From Phaeovulum veldkampii DSM 11550 (lineage in GTDB: Bacteria; Pseudomonadota; Alphaproteobacteria; Rhodobacterales; Rhodobacteraceae), in assembly GCF_003034995.1 (NCBI RefSeq), contig NZ_PZKF01000028.1, positions 1 through 35,869 on the forward strand: DNA of 35,869 nucleotides, written 5' to 3'. This document shows positions 15,764 through 24,060 of the stretch, one piece after another (the first letter of the stretch is position 1; each line of letters begins with the position of its first letter). The translations under genes were made by a program, and so were the position numbers. The notes below the pieces were generated by a model, which was not told the DNA's origin, ran no database searches, and saw only the letters and a list, made by a program, of their open reading frames with translations.

Positions 15764-16819
15764 CTATGGCAGATAGACCGCCCGGAAATCGGCAATCGCC
15801 CGCCCCCTGGCGTTGCGCAGCGTCAGCACCTGCCCGCCCAGATCATAGTTTTGCGTCTGGGCCAGCGTGGCGCGCAGCCGTTCCTCCCACAGATCGAGCT
15901 GCGGCGGACAGGCCATCCGCGTCATGGCGCCCGGCTCGAACGTCAGCGCCGACCCCGCCAGCCGATAGCCTCCGACGATCCGGTTGCAGCCCACCGTCGC
16001 GGCAAAGCCCGCATCCTCGCCGCCGCGCAGCAGCAGATGCGGCTCGCGCCGTCCCGGCGCCGGGGCAAGCGACGCGCCCTCCAGCGCAAGGATCTTCCAG
16101 TAAGTATTGACCAGACCGGCAGCAGCGCGGTGCTGATCGCAGCTTTCGCCGGGAAAGACCGCTATGAACCGATCTACCGCCAGCCGCGGCCAGGCCACAC
16201 CCGCGGACATCGGCGGGGTGATGACCCGGCCCTCGACGCTGGCCAGAACAACGGCCTCGGGGCCGCTGCGATGCGCGCGCACCGCGGCCTCCAGCCCGGC
16301 AAAGGCGCCCCCCGGTTCCAGCGGAAACACCCGCCCTGTCAGGCACTCGCGCAGCGCGGGACCGTCACGATGCAGCCGCACCTCGCCCGAAATCAGCCGC
16401 GGCAGATCGCCCGGGGCCTGCTCAGGCTCACTCACAGGCACCGGGCGCAGCAGCAGATCAACCGATCGCGGCGCGCCCTCGAACAGGACGCGCACACCTT
16501 GGTCGGTGCTGAACAGCAACCGCCCCTTGTGCGTCAGCGTCGCGCGCAACGTATAGTGCCCCTGCGGCGCCATCGCGGCGGGGGCATAGTCGATCTGAAA
16601 GGCCACCGGCGGGTTGCCCACATTGTCGATCACGCTGCGACCGATCACCGCGGCCGGGGCGTCGGCGCGCGCGGTATCGGCCAGCACCACCTCAAGCGTG
16701 ACACCCGGCCCCAGCGCGATGCGCTCACGCCACTGCGCTGCGCCGCGGATCACATCCGCCTGCCCCGGCGCCACCCCGATCAGCGCCGCCACCAGTATCG
16801 CCAGCAACCGGACCATCAT
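15764..16819 (-). CDS. Secreted YbaY-META domain protein
   Basis: 351 residues from ATG 16819 (MMVRLLAILVAALIGVAPGQA), a signal peptide with probable cleavage after GQA, so periplasmic. Residues about 25-110 match the YbaY domain (IALGPGVTLEVVLADTARAD, then VAFQIDYAPAAM and a YTLRATL strand). Residues about 240-345 match META (NTYWKILALEGASL, the ATVGCNRIVGGYRLAGSALTF block, MTRMACPP). The middle (110-240) has a further META-like or MliC-like portion with cysteines. META proteins include HslJ and are linked to envelope stress. Divergent from the next gene. Function not known. Confidence 0.8.
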   Translation of the reverse strand: MMVRLLAILVAALIGVAPGQADVIRGAAQWRERIALGPGVTLEVVLADTARADAPAAVIGRSVIDNVGNPPVAFQIDYAPAAMAPQGHYTLRATLTHKGRLLFSTDQGVRVLFEGAPRSVDLLLRPVPVSEPEQAPGDLPRLISGEVRLHRDGPALRECLTGRVFPLEPGGAFAGLEAAVRAHRSGPEAVVLASVEGRVITPPMSAGVAWPRLAVDRFIAVFPGESCDQHRAAAGLVNTYWKILALEGASLAPAPGRREPHLLLRGGEDAGFAATVGCNRIVGGYRLAGSALTFEPGAMTRMACPPQLDLWEERLRATLAQTQNYDLGGQVLTLRNARGRAIADFRAVYLP

Positions 16820-17060
16820 CCCAACCCCGCTCGACTGCGGCGATGCCACCACCGACCGTCGCCCGATGATGCCAGAACCGTCGCCCCATGCAACACAAAG
16901 CCAGCAGGACAACACAGGCCGGGTCATGCCCCGCGCCGGGTCGGGCCGACCTGTCGCGCGGCGTCACAATACCCGATCCGCGCCGCGGCCCATGTCTTGT
17001 GAACCGGCACCGGATCGACCAGAAACAGGCATGATCTGCCATCCCCCGCCCGGAGACCCC
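16820..17060. promoter_or_regulatory. Divergent intergenic region
   Basis: 241 bases between the secreted META protein and the FAD dehydrogenase. Both promoters must lie here, but I see no clear -35/-10 pair, palindromic operator or RNA. CGGAGA before 17061 is the ribosome binding site of the dehydrogenase. Confidence 0.3.
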
Positions 17061-18458
17061 ATGCCCACCCCCACCGACCAAGCCGAATTTCTGCGCAGGC
17101 TGGCCGCCGCCGTGGCGCCGGGGGCGGTGAAAACCGGCGCCGACATTCCCTCCGCCGCCCTCCATGATTGGAGCGGCGAGCCCGGCGGCACGCCCCTGGC
17201 CCATGTCACCCCGCGCTGCACCGCGCAGGTGTCGGCGGTGCTGGCCTTGTGCCATGCATCCGGGCGGCCGGTGGTGCCACAGGGCGGGCTGACCGGGCTT
17301 GCGGGCGGGGCGGTGCCGTCAACGGGGGCGGTTCTGATCTCGCTGGCTGCGATGGCGGCGGTGGAAGAGGTCGATCCCGCCTCGGGGCTGATGCTGGTTC
17401 AGGCGGGCGCCACCCTGCATAAGGTGCAAGAGGCGGCAGCGGCGGCGGGGATGATGTTCGCGCTGGATCTGGGTGCGCGCGGATCGTGCCAGATCGGCGG
17501 CATGATCGCCACCAATGCGGGCGGCAACCGGGTGATCCGCTATGGCATGGCGCGTGATCTGGTTCTGGGGCTGGAGGTGGTTCTGGCCGATGGCACGGTG
17601 CTGCCGATGCTGAACCGGATGCCAAAGAACAACGCAGGCCTTGATCTGAAACCCCTGTTCATCGGCTCCGAAGGCACGCTGGGCGTGATCACCCGCGCCG
17701 TGCTGCGGCTGCATCCGGGAGTGGCGGGAGCCAATGCCGCATTGGTCGCGCTGCCGGGCTTTGACGCGGCCGTGACGCTGCTGCGGCACGCGCAACGCGC
17801 CCTGTCGGGCCGGGTCAGCGCGTTTGAACTGATGTGGGCCGATTACTATGCCGCCGCCCTGACCCACGGCGGCGCGCGTGCCCCCCTGCCCGAGGGGGCG
17901 CCGCTGTATGCCCTGATCGAGATGCAGGGCGCCGACCCCGACGCCGACCGCCCGGCGTTCGAGGCGATGCTGGAGGCGGCCTTTGAACAGGGCTGGCTGG
18001 CCGATGCCGTTCTGGCCCATTCGCAGCGCGAGGTTGCCGATTTCTGGGCGCTGCGCGATGCGGTGGCCGGGTTGCTGGCGCATTATACCCCCAGCGTCAA
18101 CTTTGACGTGTCGGTGCCGCTGGCGCAGATCGGCGATTGTGTCGCGGCCCTGCGTACGGCGCTGGCGGCGCAGTTTCCGGGCCTGCCGATGGTGGTCTTT
18201 GGCCATGCGGGCGACAGCAACATCCACCTGATCACCGGCCCGATCACCGACCACGACCCGGCGGGTCAGGCCATCGAGGCCACTGTTTACGGCATCATCC
18301 GCGATTTTGGCGGCTCGGTCTCGGCCGAACACGGCATCGGGCTGCACAAGAAGCCATGGCTCGGCCACAGCCGCAGCCCGGCGGAACTGGCGCTGCTGGC
18401 GCACCTCAAGGCCAGCCTTGACCCCAGGGGCATTCTCAACCCCGGCAAGGTGCTGTAA
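17061..18458 (+). CDS. GlcD/D-2-hydroxyglutarate dehydrogenase-type FAD oxidoreductase
   Basis: 465 residues from ATG 17061 (MPTPTDQAEFLRRLAAAV). An FAD-binding PCMH domain lies at about 35-215 (RPVVPQGGLTGLAGGAVPST, RGSCQIGGMIATNAGGNRV, PKNNAGLDLKPLFIGSEGTL); a FAD-oxidase C-terminal domain follows, with FGHAGDSNIHLITGP (metal-binding His) and SAEHGIGLHKKPWLGH near the end. This family oxidises D-2-hydroxy acids: D-lactate, glycolate, D-2-hydroxyglutarate. The precise substrate cannot be assigned. No cysteine-rich iron-sulfur domain is attached, and no GlcE/GlcF partner is nearby, which argues against glycolate oxidase proper. Confidence 0.9.
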   Translation: MPTPTDQAEFLRRLAAAVAPGAVKTGADIPSAALHDWSGEPGGTPLAHVTPRCTAQVSAVLALCHASGRPVVPQGGLTGLAGGAVPSTGAVLISLAAMAAVEEVDPASGLMLVQAGATLHKVQEAAAAAGMMFALDLGARGSCQIGGMIATNAGGNRVIRYGMARDLVLGLEVVLADGTVLPMLNRMPKNNAGLDLKPLFIGSEGTLGVITRAVLRLHPGVAGANAALVALPGFDAAVTLLRHAQRALSGRVSAFELMWADYYAAALTHGGARAPLPEGAPLYALIEMQGADPDADRPAFEAMLEAAFEQGWLADAVLAHSQREVADFWALRDAVAGLLAHYTPSVNFDVSVPLAQIGDCVAALRTALAAQFPGLPMVVFGHAGDSNIHLITGPITDHDPAGQAIEATVYGIIRDFGGSVSAEHGIGLHKKPWLGHSRSPAELALLAHLKASLDPRGILNPGKVL

Positions 18459-18470
18459 CCCGCCGCCCTG

Positions 18471-20018
18471 TTACAGAAACGCGTCGGGCACCGCGGCCTT
18501 TTTGCGGGCGACATAATCGGCCAGCGCCTCGGCAATGCCGGGGTCAAGATCGGGGGCCTGATACTCGCCCAGCATCTTGTGCACCCGCGCCTGGGCCAGC
18601 GCCACGGTATCGCGGGCGCCCTCCTCCTCCCATGTCTCGAAGGGTTTGTAATCCAGCAGATCAGTGCGCCAGAAGGCGGTCTTGAAATTGGCCTGGGTGT
18701 GATCGCAGCCCAGAAAATGCCCGCCCGGCCCCACCTCGCGCAGCGCCGCCATCGCCTGCCCGTTGTCCGACACGTCCACCCCTGCGGCCAGCCGGTGCAA
18801 CACGCCCAGCTGATCGGCATCCATCACATATTTCTCATAGGATGACACCAACCCGCCCTCCAGCCAGCCGCAGGCATGCAGCATGAAGTTGACGCCCGCC
18901 AACAGCCCGATGTTCAGGCTGTTGGCGCTTTCATAGGCGGCCTGCGCATCGGGCAGTTTCGACCCGCAAAAGGCACCCGCGCTGCGGTAGGGCAGCCCCA
19001 GGCGCCGCGCCAGTTGCCCCGCGCCCAGCGTGATCTGCGCCGCCTCGGGCGTGCCAAAGGTGGGCGCGCCCGAGTTCATGTCGATCGAGGTGACGAAGGC
19101 GCCAAAGATCGCCGGCGCGCCGGGGCGGATCAACTGGCTGTAGGCCACGCCCGCCAGCACCTCGGCCAGAACCTGCGTCAGCGTGCCTGCCACCGTCACC
19201 GGCGCCATCGCGCCACCCACGATAAAGGGGCTGATGATGCAGGCCTGACCTGCGCGCGCATACACCTCAAGCGCGCCCATCATCGTGGCGTCGAAGGTCA
19301 GCGGTGAGTTGATGTTGATCAGCGACGTCATCACCGTGTTCTGATCGACGAAATCGGCGCCGAACAGGATCTTTGACATCTCGACCGAATCCGCGGCGCG
19401 CGCGGGTTCGGTGACCGACCCCATGTAGGGCTTGTCCGACAGCGTCATATGCGCATGCAGCATGTCCAGATGACGCTTGTTCACCGCCACATCGGTAGGT
19501 TCGCAGACGGTGCCGCCGGAATGGTGCAGCCATTTCGACATCTGGCCGAGTTTCACGAAGTTGCGGAAATCGGCGATGGTCGCATAGCGTCGCCCGCCGT
19601 CGCGGTCGCGCACGAAGGGCGGGCCATAGACCGGCGCCAGCACCAGCCCCTTGCCGCCGATCACCACGTTGCGGTCGGGGTTGCGGGCGTGCTGGGTGAT
19701 GGTCGCGGGCGCGGTGGCGCACAGGCTGCGGGCCAGACCGCGCGGCAGCCGCACCCTGTCGCCCCGCACATCGGCGCCCGCCGCGCGCCACAGCGCCAAA
19801 GCCGCCGGATTGTCGGGAAAATTGACGCCGATTTCCTCCAGCACGGTGTCGGCATTGGCCTCGATGATCGCCAGCCCCTCCTCGGTCAGGATGTCGAGGT
19901 TGGGGATGTTGCGCTCGATGTAGCGGGTGAACTCGCTGCGCACTGCGGTGCGTTCTGCCCGCCGGGCCGCGCCGCCGCCGCCGCGCACCCGCCGCCCTGC
20001 CCCCGCCGTGTCATCCAT
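18471..20018 (-). CDS. MttB-family methyltransferase, non-pyrrolysine type
   Basis: 515 residues from ATG 20018. After a glycine/arginine-rich N-terminus of about 30 residues, the body shows the trimethylamine methyltransferase fold: NIPNLDILTEEGLAIIEANA, VYGPPFVRDRDGGRRYATI, MTLSDKPYMGSVTEPARAAD, ININSPLTFDATMMGALEVY, NMNSGAPTFGTPEAAQ and VGPGGHFLGCDHTQANF. True MttB carries pyrrolysine at an in-frame UAG; this frame is uninterrupted, so it belongs to the large non-Pyl group, whose characterised members demethylate quaternary amines such as glycine betaine. No corrinoid protein gene is in the window. Sarcosine oxidase genes lie 12 kb away, which would suit a methylamine-degrading lifestyle, but linkage is only suggestive. 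Confidence 0.88.
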   Translation of the reverse strand: MDDTAGAGRRVRGGGGAARRAERTAVRSEFTRYIERNIPNLDILTEEGLAIIEANADTVLEEIGVNFPDNPAALALWRAAGADVRGDRVRLPRGLARSLCATAPATITQHARNPDRNVVIGGKGLVLAPVYGPPFVRDRDGGRRYATIADFRNFVKLGQMSKWLHHSGGTVCEPTDVAVNKRHLDMLHAHMTLSDKPYMGSVTEPARAADSVEMSKILFGADFVDQNTVMTSLININSPLTFDATMMGALEVYARAGQACIISPFIVGGAMAPVTVAGTLTQVLAEVLAGVAYSQLIRPGAPAIFGAFVTSIDMNSGAPTFGTPEAAQITLGAGQLARRLGLPYRSAGAFCGSKLPDAQAAYESANSLNIGLLAGVNFMLHACGWLEGGLVSSYEKYVMDADQLGVLHRLAAGVDVSDNGQAMAALREVGPGGHFLGCDHTQANFKTAFWRTDLLDYKPFETWEEEGARDTVALAQARVHKMLGEYQAPDLDPGIAEALADYVARKKAAVPDAFL

Positions 20019-20222
20019 CGCACATCCCCCTCCGCCTGATCCCTTGTCCGGGTTTACCGCGCGGCCCTGCCCCGCCACGCGCCGATTGCGTCATCTGCCG
20101 GGCAAATGCGACATCGCGCCCCGCAACAGGCTGCACCGCCGCAACCCGATACTGCCACAAGACTTGCGGGCTGCGGCCAAGGCAGCTTATCACCACCTCA
20201 GGCGCGCACGGAAAGATCACGA
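20019..20222. promoter_or_regulatory. Divergent intergenic region MttB-like / glk
   Basis: 204 bases between two divergent genes. GGAAAGATCACGA precedes glk. I see no defined operator, riboswitch fold or repeat. Confidence 0.3.
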
Positions 20223-21188
20223 ATGACCCCCAACCGCTACTCGCTTCTGGCCGATATCGGCGGCACCAATACCCGCGTGGCCCTGGCCGAGGGGGCGCGG
20301 CTCTTGCCGCAGTCGATCCGCCGCTTTGCCAATGCCGATTTTGCCACCTTCGACGCCGTGCTGGCGGCCTATCTGGCGATCGAGGAAGGCGTCGATTGCG
20401 CCGGTGCCTGCGTGGCCGTGGCTGGCCCGGTGCGCGAGGGCACGGCGCATCTGACCAATCTCGACTGGACGATCACCGCAGACAGCCTTGCCCGCGCAAC
20501 CCGCGCCGAGGTGGTGGCGATCCTGAACGACCTTCAGGCGCAGGGCCATGCTCTGGGGCATCTGGCGCCCGGCGCACAGCGCCCGGTGATGGCGGCGCGC
20601 GGCCCGGCGGCGGCAATGGCCACGCAGCTGGTAATCGGGGTCGGCACCGGCTTCAACGCGGCGCCCGTGCATGAAACCGGCGCGGGCCGGATCGTGCTGC
20701 CCTCGGAATGTGGCCATGCCAGCCTGCCGGTGCGCAGCGCCGAAGACCTGCGGCTGCTGCAGTTTGTGGAAACCGCGCATGGCTTTCCGGGGGTGGAGGA
20801 TGTGCTGTCGGGCCGCGGGCTGGAACGGCTTCATGCCTTTGTGCAGCGCGACCATGGCGGCTTGGCCGAGGCGAGCGCCCCCGCGATCATGGCCGGGCTG
20901 GCCGCGGGCGAGCCGCAGGCAGTGGAAACCGGGCGCATCTTTGTGCGGCTGCTGGGGATGGTTGCGGGCAATCTGGCGCTGATCCATCTGCCCTATGGCG
21001 GCATCGGCCTGTGCGGCGGCGTGGCGCGCGCTTTTGCGCCCTGGCTTGGCCCCTTCGGCTTTGCCGACGCCTTCCGCGACAAGGGCCGGTTTTCCGGTTT
21101 CATGCAGGATTTCCCCGTCTTCATGATCGAAGACGATTTCGCCGCCCTGACCGGCTGCGCGCATTACCTGCAAGGCCGGATGGGCTGA
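20223..21188 (+). CDS. glk: Glucokinase
   Basis: 321 residues from ATG 20223 (MTPNRYSLLADIGGTNTRVA). ATP-binding LADIGGTNTRVAL (residues 8-20), VAVAGPV, the LTNLDWTI glucose-site block, ILNDLQAQGHAL, IGVGTGFNAAP and LPSECGHASLPV, with a conserved glycine-rich second phosphate motif GIGLCGGVARA. Length and motifs fit the group A bacterial glucokinase, which phosphorylates glucose for Entner-Doudoroff or glycolytic use. Single-gene unit. Confidence 0.95.
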   Translation: MTPNRYSLLADIGGTNTRVALAEGARLLPQSIRRFANADFATFDAVLAAYLAIEEGVDCAGACVAVAGPVREGTAHLTNLDWTITADSLARATRAEVVAILNDLQAQGHALGHLAPGAQRPVMAARGPAAAMATQLVIGVGTGFNAAPVHETGAGRIVLPSECGHASLPVRSAEDLRLLQFVETAHGFPGVEDVLSGRGLERLHAFVQRDHGGLAEASAPAIMAGLAAGEPQAVETGRIFVRLLGMVAGNLALIHLPYGGIGLCGGVARAFAPWLGPFGFADAFRDKGRFSGFMQDFPVFMIEDDFAALTGCAHYLQGRMG

Positions 21189-21224
21189 GGCCCGCCCGGA
21201 TCCCGCCCGCCCCGTCTGTCAGTG

Positions 21225-22610
21225 TCAGACCGTGTGCAGATAGAGGTCGTAATCCACATCTGCGATGGTGCGCGCGACGCGGGCCAGTTCGGCGGCCTTG
21301 ATCGCGGTAAAGGTGCGGTGCATGTCGGCCCCCAGCGCGTCTTTCAGAAAGGCCGAGTCCTGCGCCGCCCGGATCGCCTGGCGCCAGTCAACCGGAATCG
21401 GCAGATCATCGCCCCCGGCATAGCCGTTGCCGGTCGTCTCTGGGCCGGGGTCGATGCGATGGCGCAGCCCGTGGCGGATGCCGGCCAGAACCGTGGCCGC
21501 GACCAGATAGGGGTTGGCGTCCACGCCCGAGGGGCGATGTTCGATCCGCCGTGCGGCCACCGCACCCGCCGGGATGCGCAGCGCGACGGATCGGTTGTTC
21601 ACCCCCCAACTGGGGCTGACCGGCGCATAGCTTTGCGCGGCGAACCGGCGCCAGGAATTGGCGTGGGGCGCAAAGACCAGCATCGAATCCCCCATCGTGG
21701 CGCGCAGCCCCCCCAGTGCATGCAGGATCGTGTCCGTCCATTGGCCTTCGGTCTGTTCGGCAAAGACATTGCGTCCCGCCCCGTCCTGCAACGACACATG
21801 GAAATGCATCCCCGATCCGGCATAGCGTTCGATCGGCTTGGCCATGAAACAGGCCACCACCCCATGCCGACGCGCCTGCAACCGAACGATGCGCTTCAGC
21901 CGCACCAGATCGTCGGCGGCCTGCATTACATCGGTGCGGTAATGCAGCGTCAGTTCATACTGGCCCGGCGCATATTCCGAAATCACGGTTTCGGCCTTGA
22001 TCCCCATCGCCTCGGCGGCGCGGTAGATGTCGGAAAACAAGGGCTCCATCCCGTGCAGGTGATCGACCGAATAGACCTCGGTCCAGCCCGAGCGGCGCCC
22101 GTCCAGCACCGCCGCCGCGGGGCGCGGATAGCCGTCTTCGCCAAAGGTCGGGTCGAGCAGGAAGAACTCCAGCTCGAACGCGCCCGCCGGGTGCACCCCC
22201 TCGTCCGCCATTGCTCGCACCTGCCGGGCCAGCGCGTGGCGCGGGTCGGATGTCATCTCGGCGCCGTCCAGATGATACATGCTCATCAGCACCTCGCCGC
22301 GCGGCGGGTTGGTGCCGTGCAGCGCCTTCAGCGTGCCGGGAATCGGCCAGGCGCGCAGATCGCCATCGCCCTGATCCCAGATCAGGCCGGTTTCATGCAC
22401 ATCCTCGCCCACGATATCTAGGCCCAGAATGGAAATCGGCAGATGCCGCCCCCCGGTATAAAGCCCGGCCAACTCGTGCCGACGAATGATCTTGCCCCGC
22501 CCGATGCCGTTGGCGTCGTGCAGAACGATATCGAAGGCCTCGATCTCGGGGTGGGCCGCAAGAAATGCCTCGGCTTCGGCGAGGGTGGAGCCGGTGGGGG
22601 AATGGGTCAT
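21225..22610 (-). CDS. Glutamine synthetase-like ligase (PuuA-type)
   Basis: 461 residues. N-terminal beta-grasp part with FDIVLHDANGIGRGKII, then the catalytic domain: GAFELEFFLLD (metal-binding Glu), ISEYAPGQYELTL, GSGMHFHVSLQDGAGRN, WGVNNRSVALRIP and the ATP/Glu-site HRPSGVDANPYLVAATVLAG. The adenylylation loop of GlnA is not evident, and DANGIGRGK is typical of gamma-glutamylpolyamine synthetases and related ligases, so the substrate is probably an amine rather than ammonia. The start overlaps the end of the aminotransferase gene by four bases (ATGA), so amine ligation and transamination are probably coupled in one pathway. Confidence 0.88.
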   Translation of the reverse strand: MTHSPTGSTLAEAEAFLAAHPEIEAFDIVLHDANGIGRGKIIRRHELAGLYTGGRHLPISILGLDIVGEDVHETGLIWDQGDGDLRAWPIPGTLKALHGTNPPRGEVLMSMYHLDGAEMTSDPRHALARQVRAMADEGVHPAGAFELEFFLLDPTFGEDGYPRPAAAVLDGRRSGWTEVYSVDHLHGMEPLFSDIYRAAEAMGIKAETVISEYAPGQYELTLHYRTDVMQAADDLVRLKRIVRLQARRHGVVACFMAKPIERYAGSGMHFHVSLQDGAGRNVFAEQTEGQWTDTILHALGGLRATMGDSMLVFAPHANSWRRFAAQSYAPVSPSWGVNNRSVALRIPAGAVAARRIEHRPSGVDANPYLVAATVLAGIRHGLRHRIDPGPETTGNGYAGGDDLPIPVDWRQAIRAAQDSAFLKDALGADMHRTFTAIKAAELARVARTIADVDYDLYLHTV

Positions 22611-23989
22611 GTGTCAGGTCCGAACAGGTCAGCCAGCACGGCGGCGAAAGCGGCGATCAGCCGGTCGATCTGACGCGTCGTGGTGGCGGGGGAAATCAGC
22701 ATCATGTTGTGGAACGGCGCGATCAGGCAACCGCGGTTCAGCAGCGCCATGTGCAACGCAGCCTCCAGCGCAGGGGCATGGGCCGCCTCGGCCTCGGTGC
22801 CGTTGCGCAGCGGGCCGGGGGCGCAGATGAATTCGACCCGCGCCCCCACGCGCACCACATGCCAGGGCGCACCATGGGACGTGATCGCATGGGCAAGCCC
22901 TGCGTGCAGCCGCGCGGCGCCTGCCTCCATCACCGCGAAAGCCGCCGGCGTGGCCACCTCGGCCAGCGTGGCGCGCAGGGCCGCAAACTGCATCGGGTTC
23001 GCCGAGAGCGTCGTGCCCATGCCCGAATGGCCCGGCGCCCGCGCGGCGTCATAGGCGGCAAAACGGGCCGCCACCTCATCGCTCAGGCCCCAGACGGCGG
23101 CAGGCACCCCGCCCGCCACGCATTTGCCGACCACCAGAATGTCAGGCTCCAGCCCGTGCAGGCGGGTATAGCCACCAAGTCCCGAGGACTGGGTGTGGGT
23201 TTCGTCGATCAGCAAGAGCGCGCCATGGCGTCGCGTCAGATCGCGCAGGCCCGCGTGAAAGCCCGGATCGGGCAGCACCATGCAGGAATTGGTCATCACG
23301 GGTTCGGTCAGAACGACGGCCACCTCGCCCGTGGCCAGCGCCGCCTCAACGCCCGCCAGATCGTTGAACTCGCAGGCGATGGCGCTGCGCGTCAGGTCGG
23401 CCACCTGACCGACAAGGCCGGGGCGGGCCTCGGTCCGGCCCGCGTGCAGGCGCACCATCGCCTCGTCCACCGTGCCGTGATAGCAACCGTTGAACACCAG
23501 CACTCTGGGCCGCCCCGTCACCGCCCGCGCCACCCGCAGCGCAAAGCGGTTTGCGTCGGTGGCGGTGGTGGCGACCTGCCAGCGGAACGGGCCGAAGCGG
23601 TCAGCCAGCAACCGCCCGGCCTCCAGCGCGTCTTGGCTGGGCAGCATGTAGGTCAGCCCGCGGCCCGCCTGCGCCCGGATCGCGCGCGCCACGGGGGCGG
23701 GCGAATGACCGAACATCGAGCCGGTATCGCCCAGACAGAAATCATCCAGCCCATGCCCGTCGATATCCCACAGCCGCGCGCCGCGCGCCCGCGCCACCAC
23801 CAGCGCAAAGGGCTGCGGCCAGTCGCGCATCCAGTGCATCGGCACGCCGCCCAGAAAGGCCCCAGCCCCAGCCTCCAGTGCCGCGTGGCACTGCGGGCGC
23901 GCGGCGGCATAGGCCGCCGCTTCGCGGGCGGCAAGCGCGGCGATGCGGCCAGCAGGCACACCACCGATAAGGGGGTCGGTCCGGGTCAT
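22607..23989 (-). CDS. Class III (GSA-type) aminotransferase
   Basis: 460 residues. PLP-dependent fold: GHGLDDFCLGDTGSMFGHSP at the substrate-entry loop, QVATTATDANRFALRVAR (phosphate and cofactor contacts), NGCYHGTVDEAM, LLLIDETHT (aspartate on the pyridine nitrogen) and VVGKCVAGGVPAAVW with the Schiff-base lysine. It resembles glutamate-1-semialdehyde aminomutase and omega-amino acid aminotransferases; the ATTATDAN form differs from the usual SGTEA, so it is probably not HemL. First gene of a two-gene operon with the glutamine-synthetase-like ligase; probable role in use of a polyamine, beta-alanine-like or other amine. Confidence 0.85.
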   Translation of the reverse strand: MTRTDPLIGGVPAGRIAALAAREAAAYAAARPQCHAALEAGAGAFLGGVPMHWMRDWPQPFALVVARARGARLWDIDGHGLDDFCLGDTGSMFGHSPAPVARAIRAQAGRGLTYMLPSQDALEAGRLLADRFGPFRWQVATTATDANRFALRVARAVTGRPRVLVFNGCYHGTVDEAMVRLHAGRTEARPGLVGQVADLTRSAIACEFNDLAGVEAALATGEVAVVLTEPVMTNSCMVLPDPGFHAGLRDLTRRHGALLLIDETHTQSSGLGGYTRLHGLEPDILVVGKCVAGGVPAAVWGLSDEVAARFAAYDAARAPGHSGMGTTLSANPMQFAALRATLAEVATPAAFAVMEAGAARLHAGLAHAITSHGAPWHVVRVGARVEFICAPGPLRNGTEAEAAHAPALEAALHMALLNRGCLIAPFHNMMLISPATTTRQIDRLIAAFAAVLADLFGPDT

Positions 23990-24060
23990 CGTGCGACCTG
24001 ATCACAGCGCCCGCGCGGCGTCAACGCCCCGGCCGGGGGATGCCCGGCCGGGATGCAGGG

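Noticed and set aside
24028-24052. Perfect GC-rich hairpin after nhaD
   Set aside because: It has no T-tract on the relevant strand, so I do not call it a terminator; it may still slow transcription.
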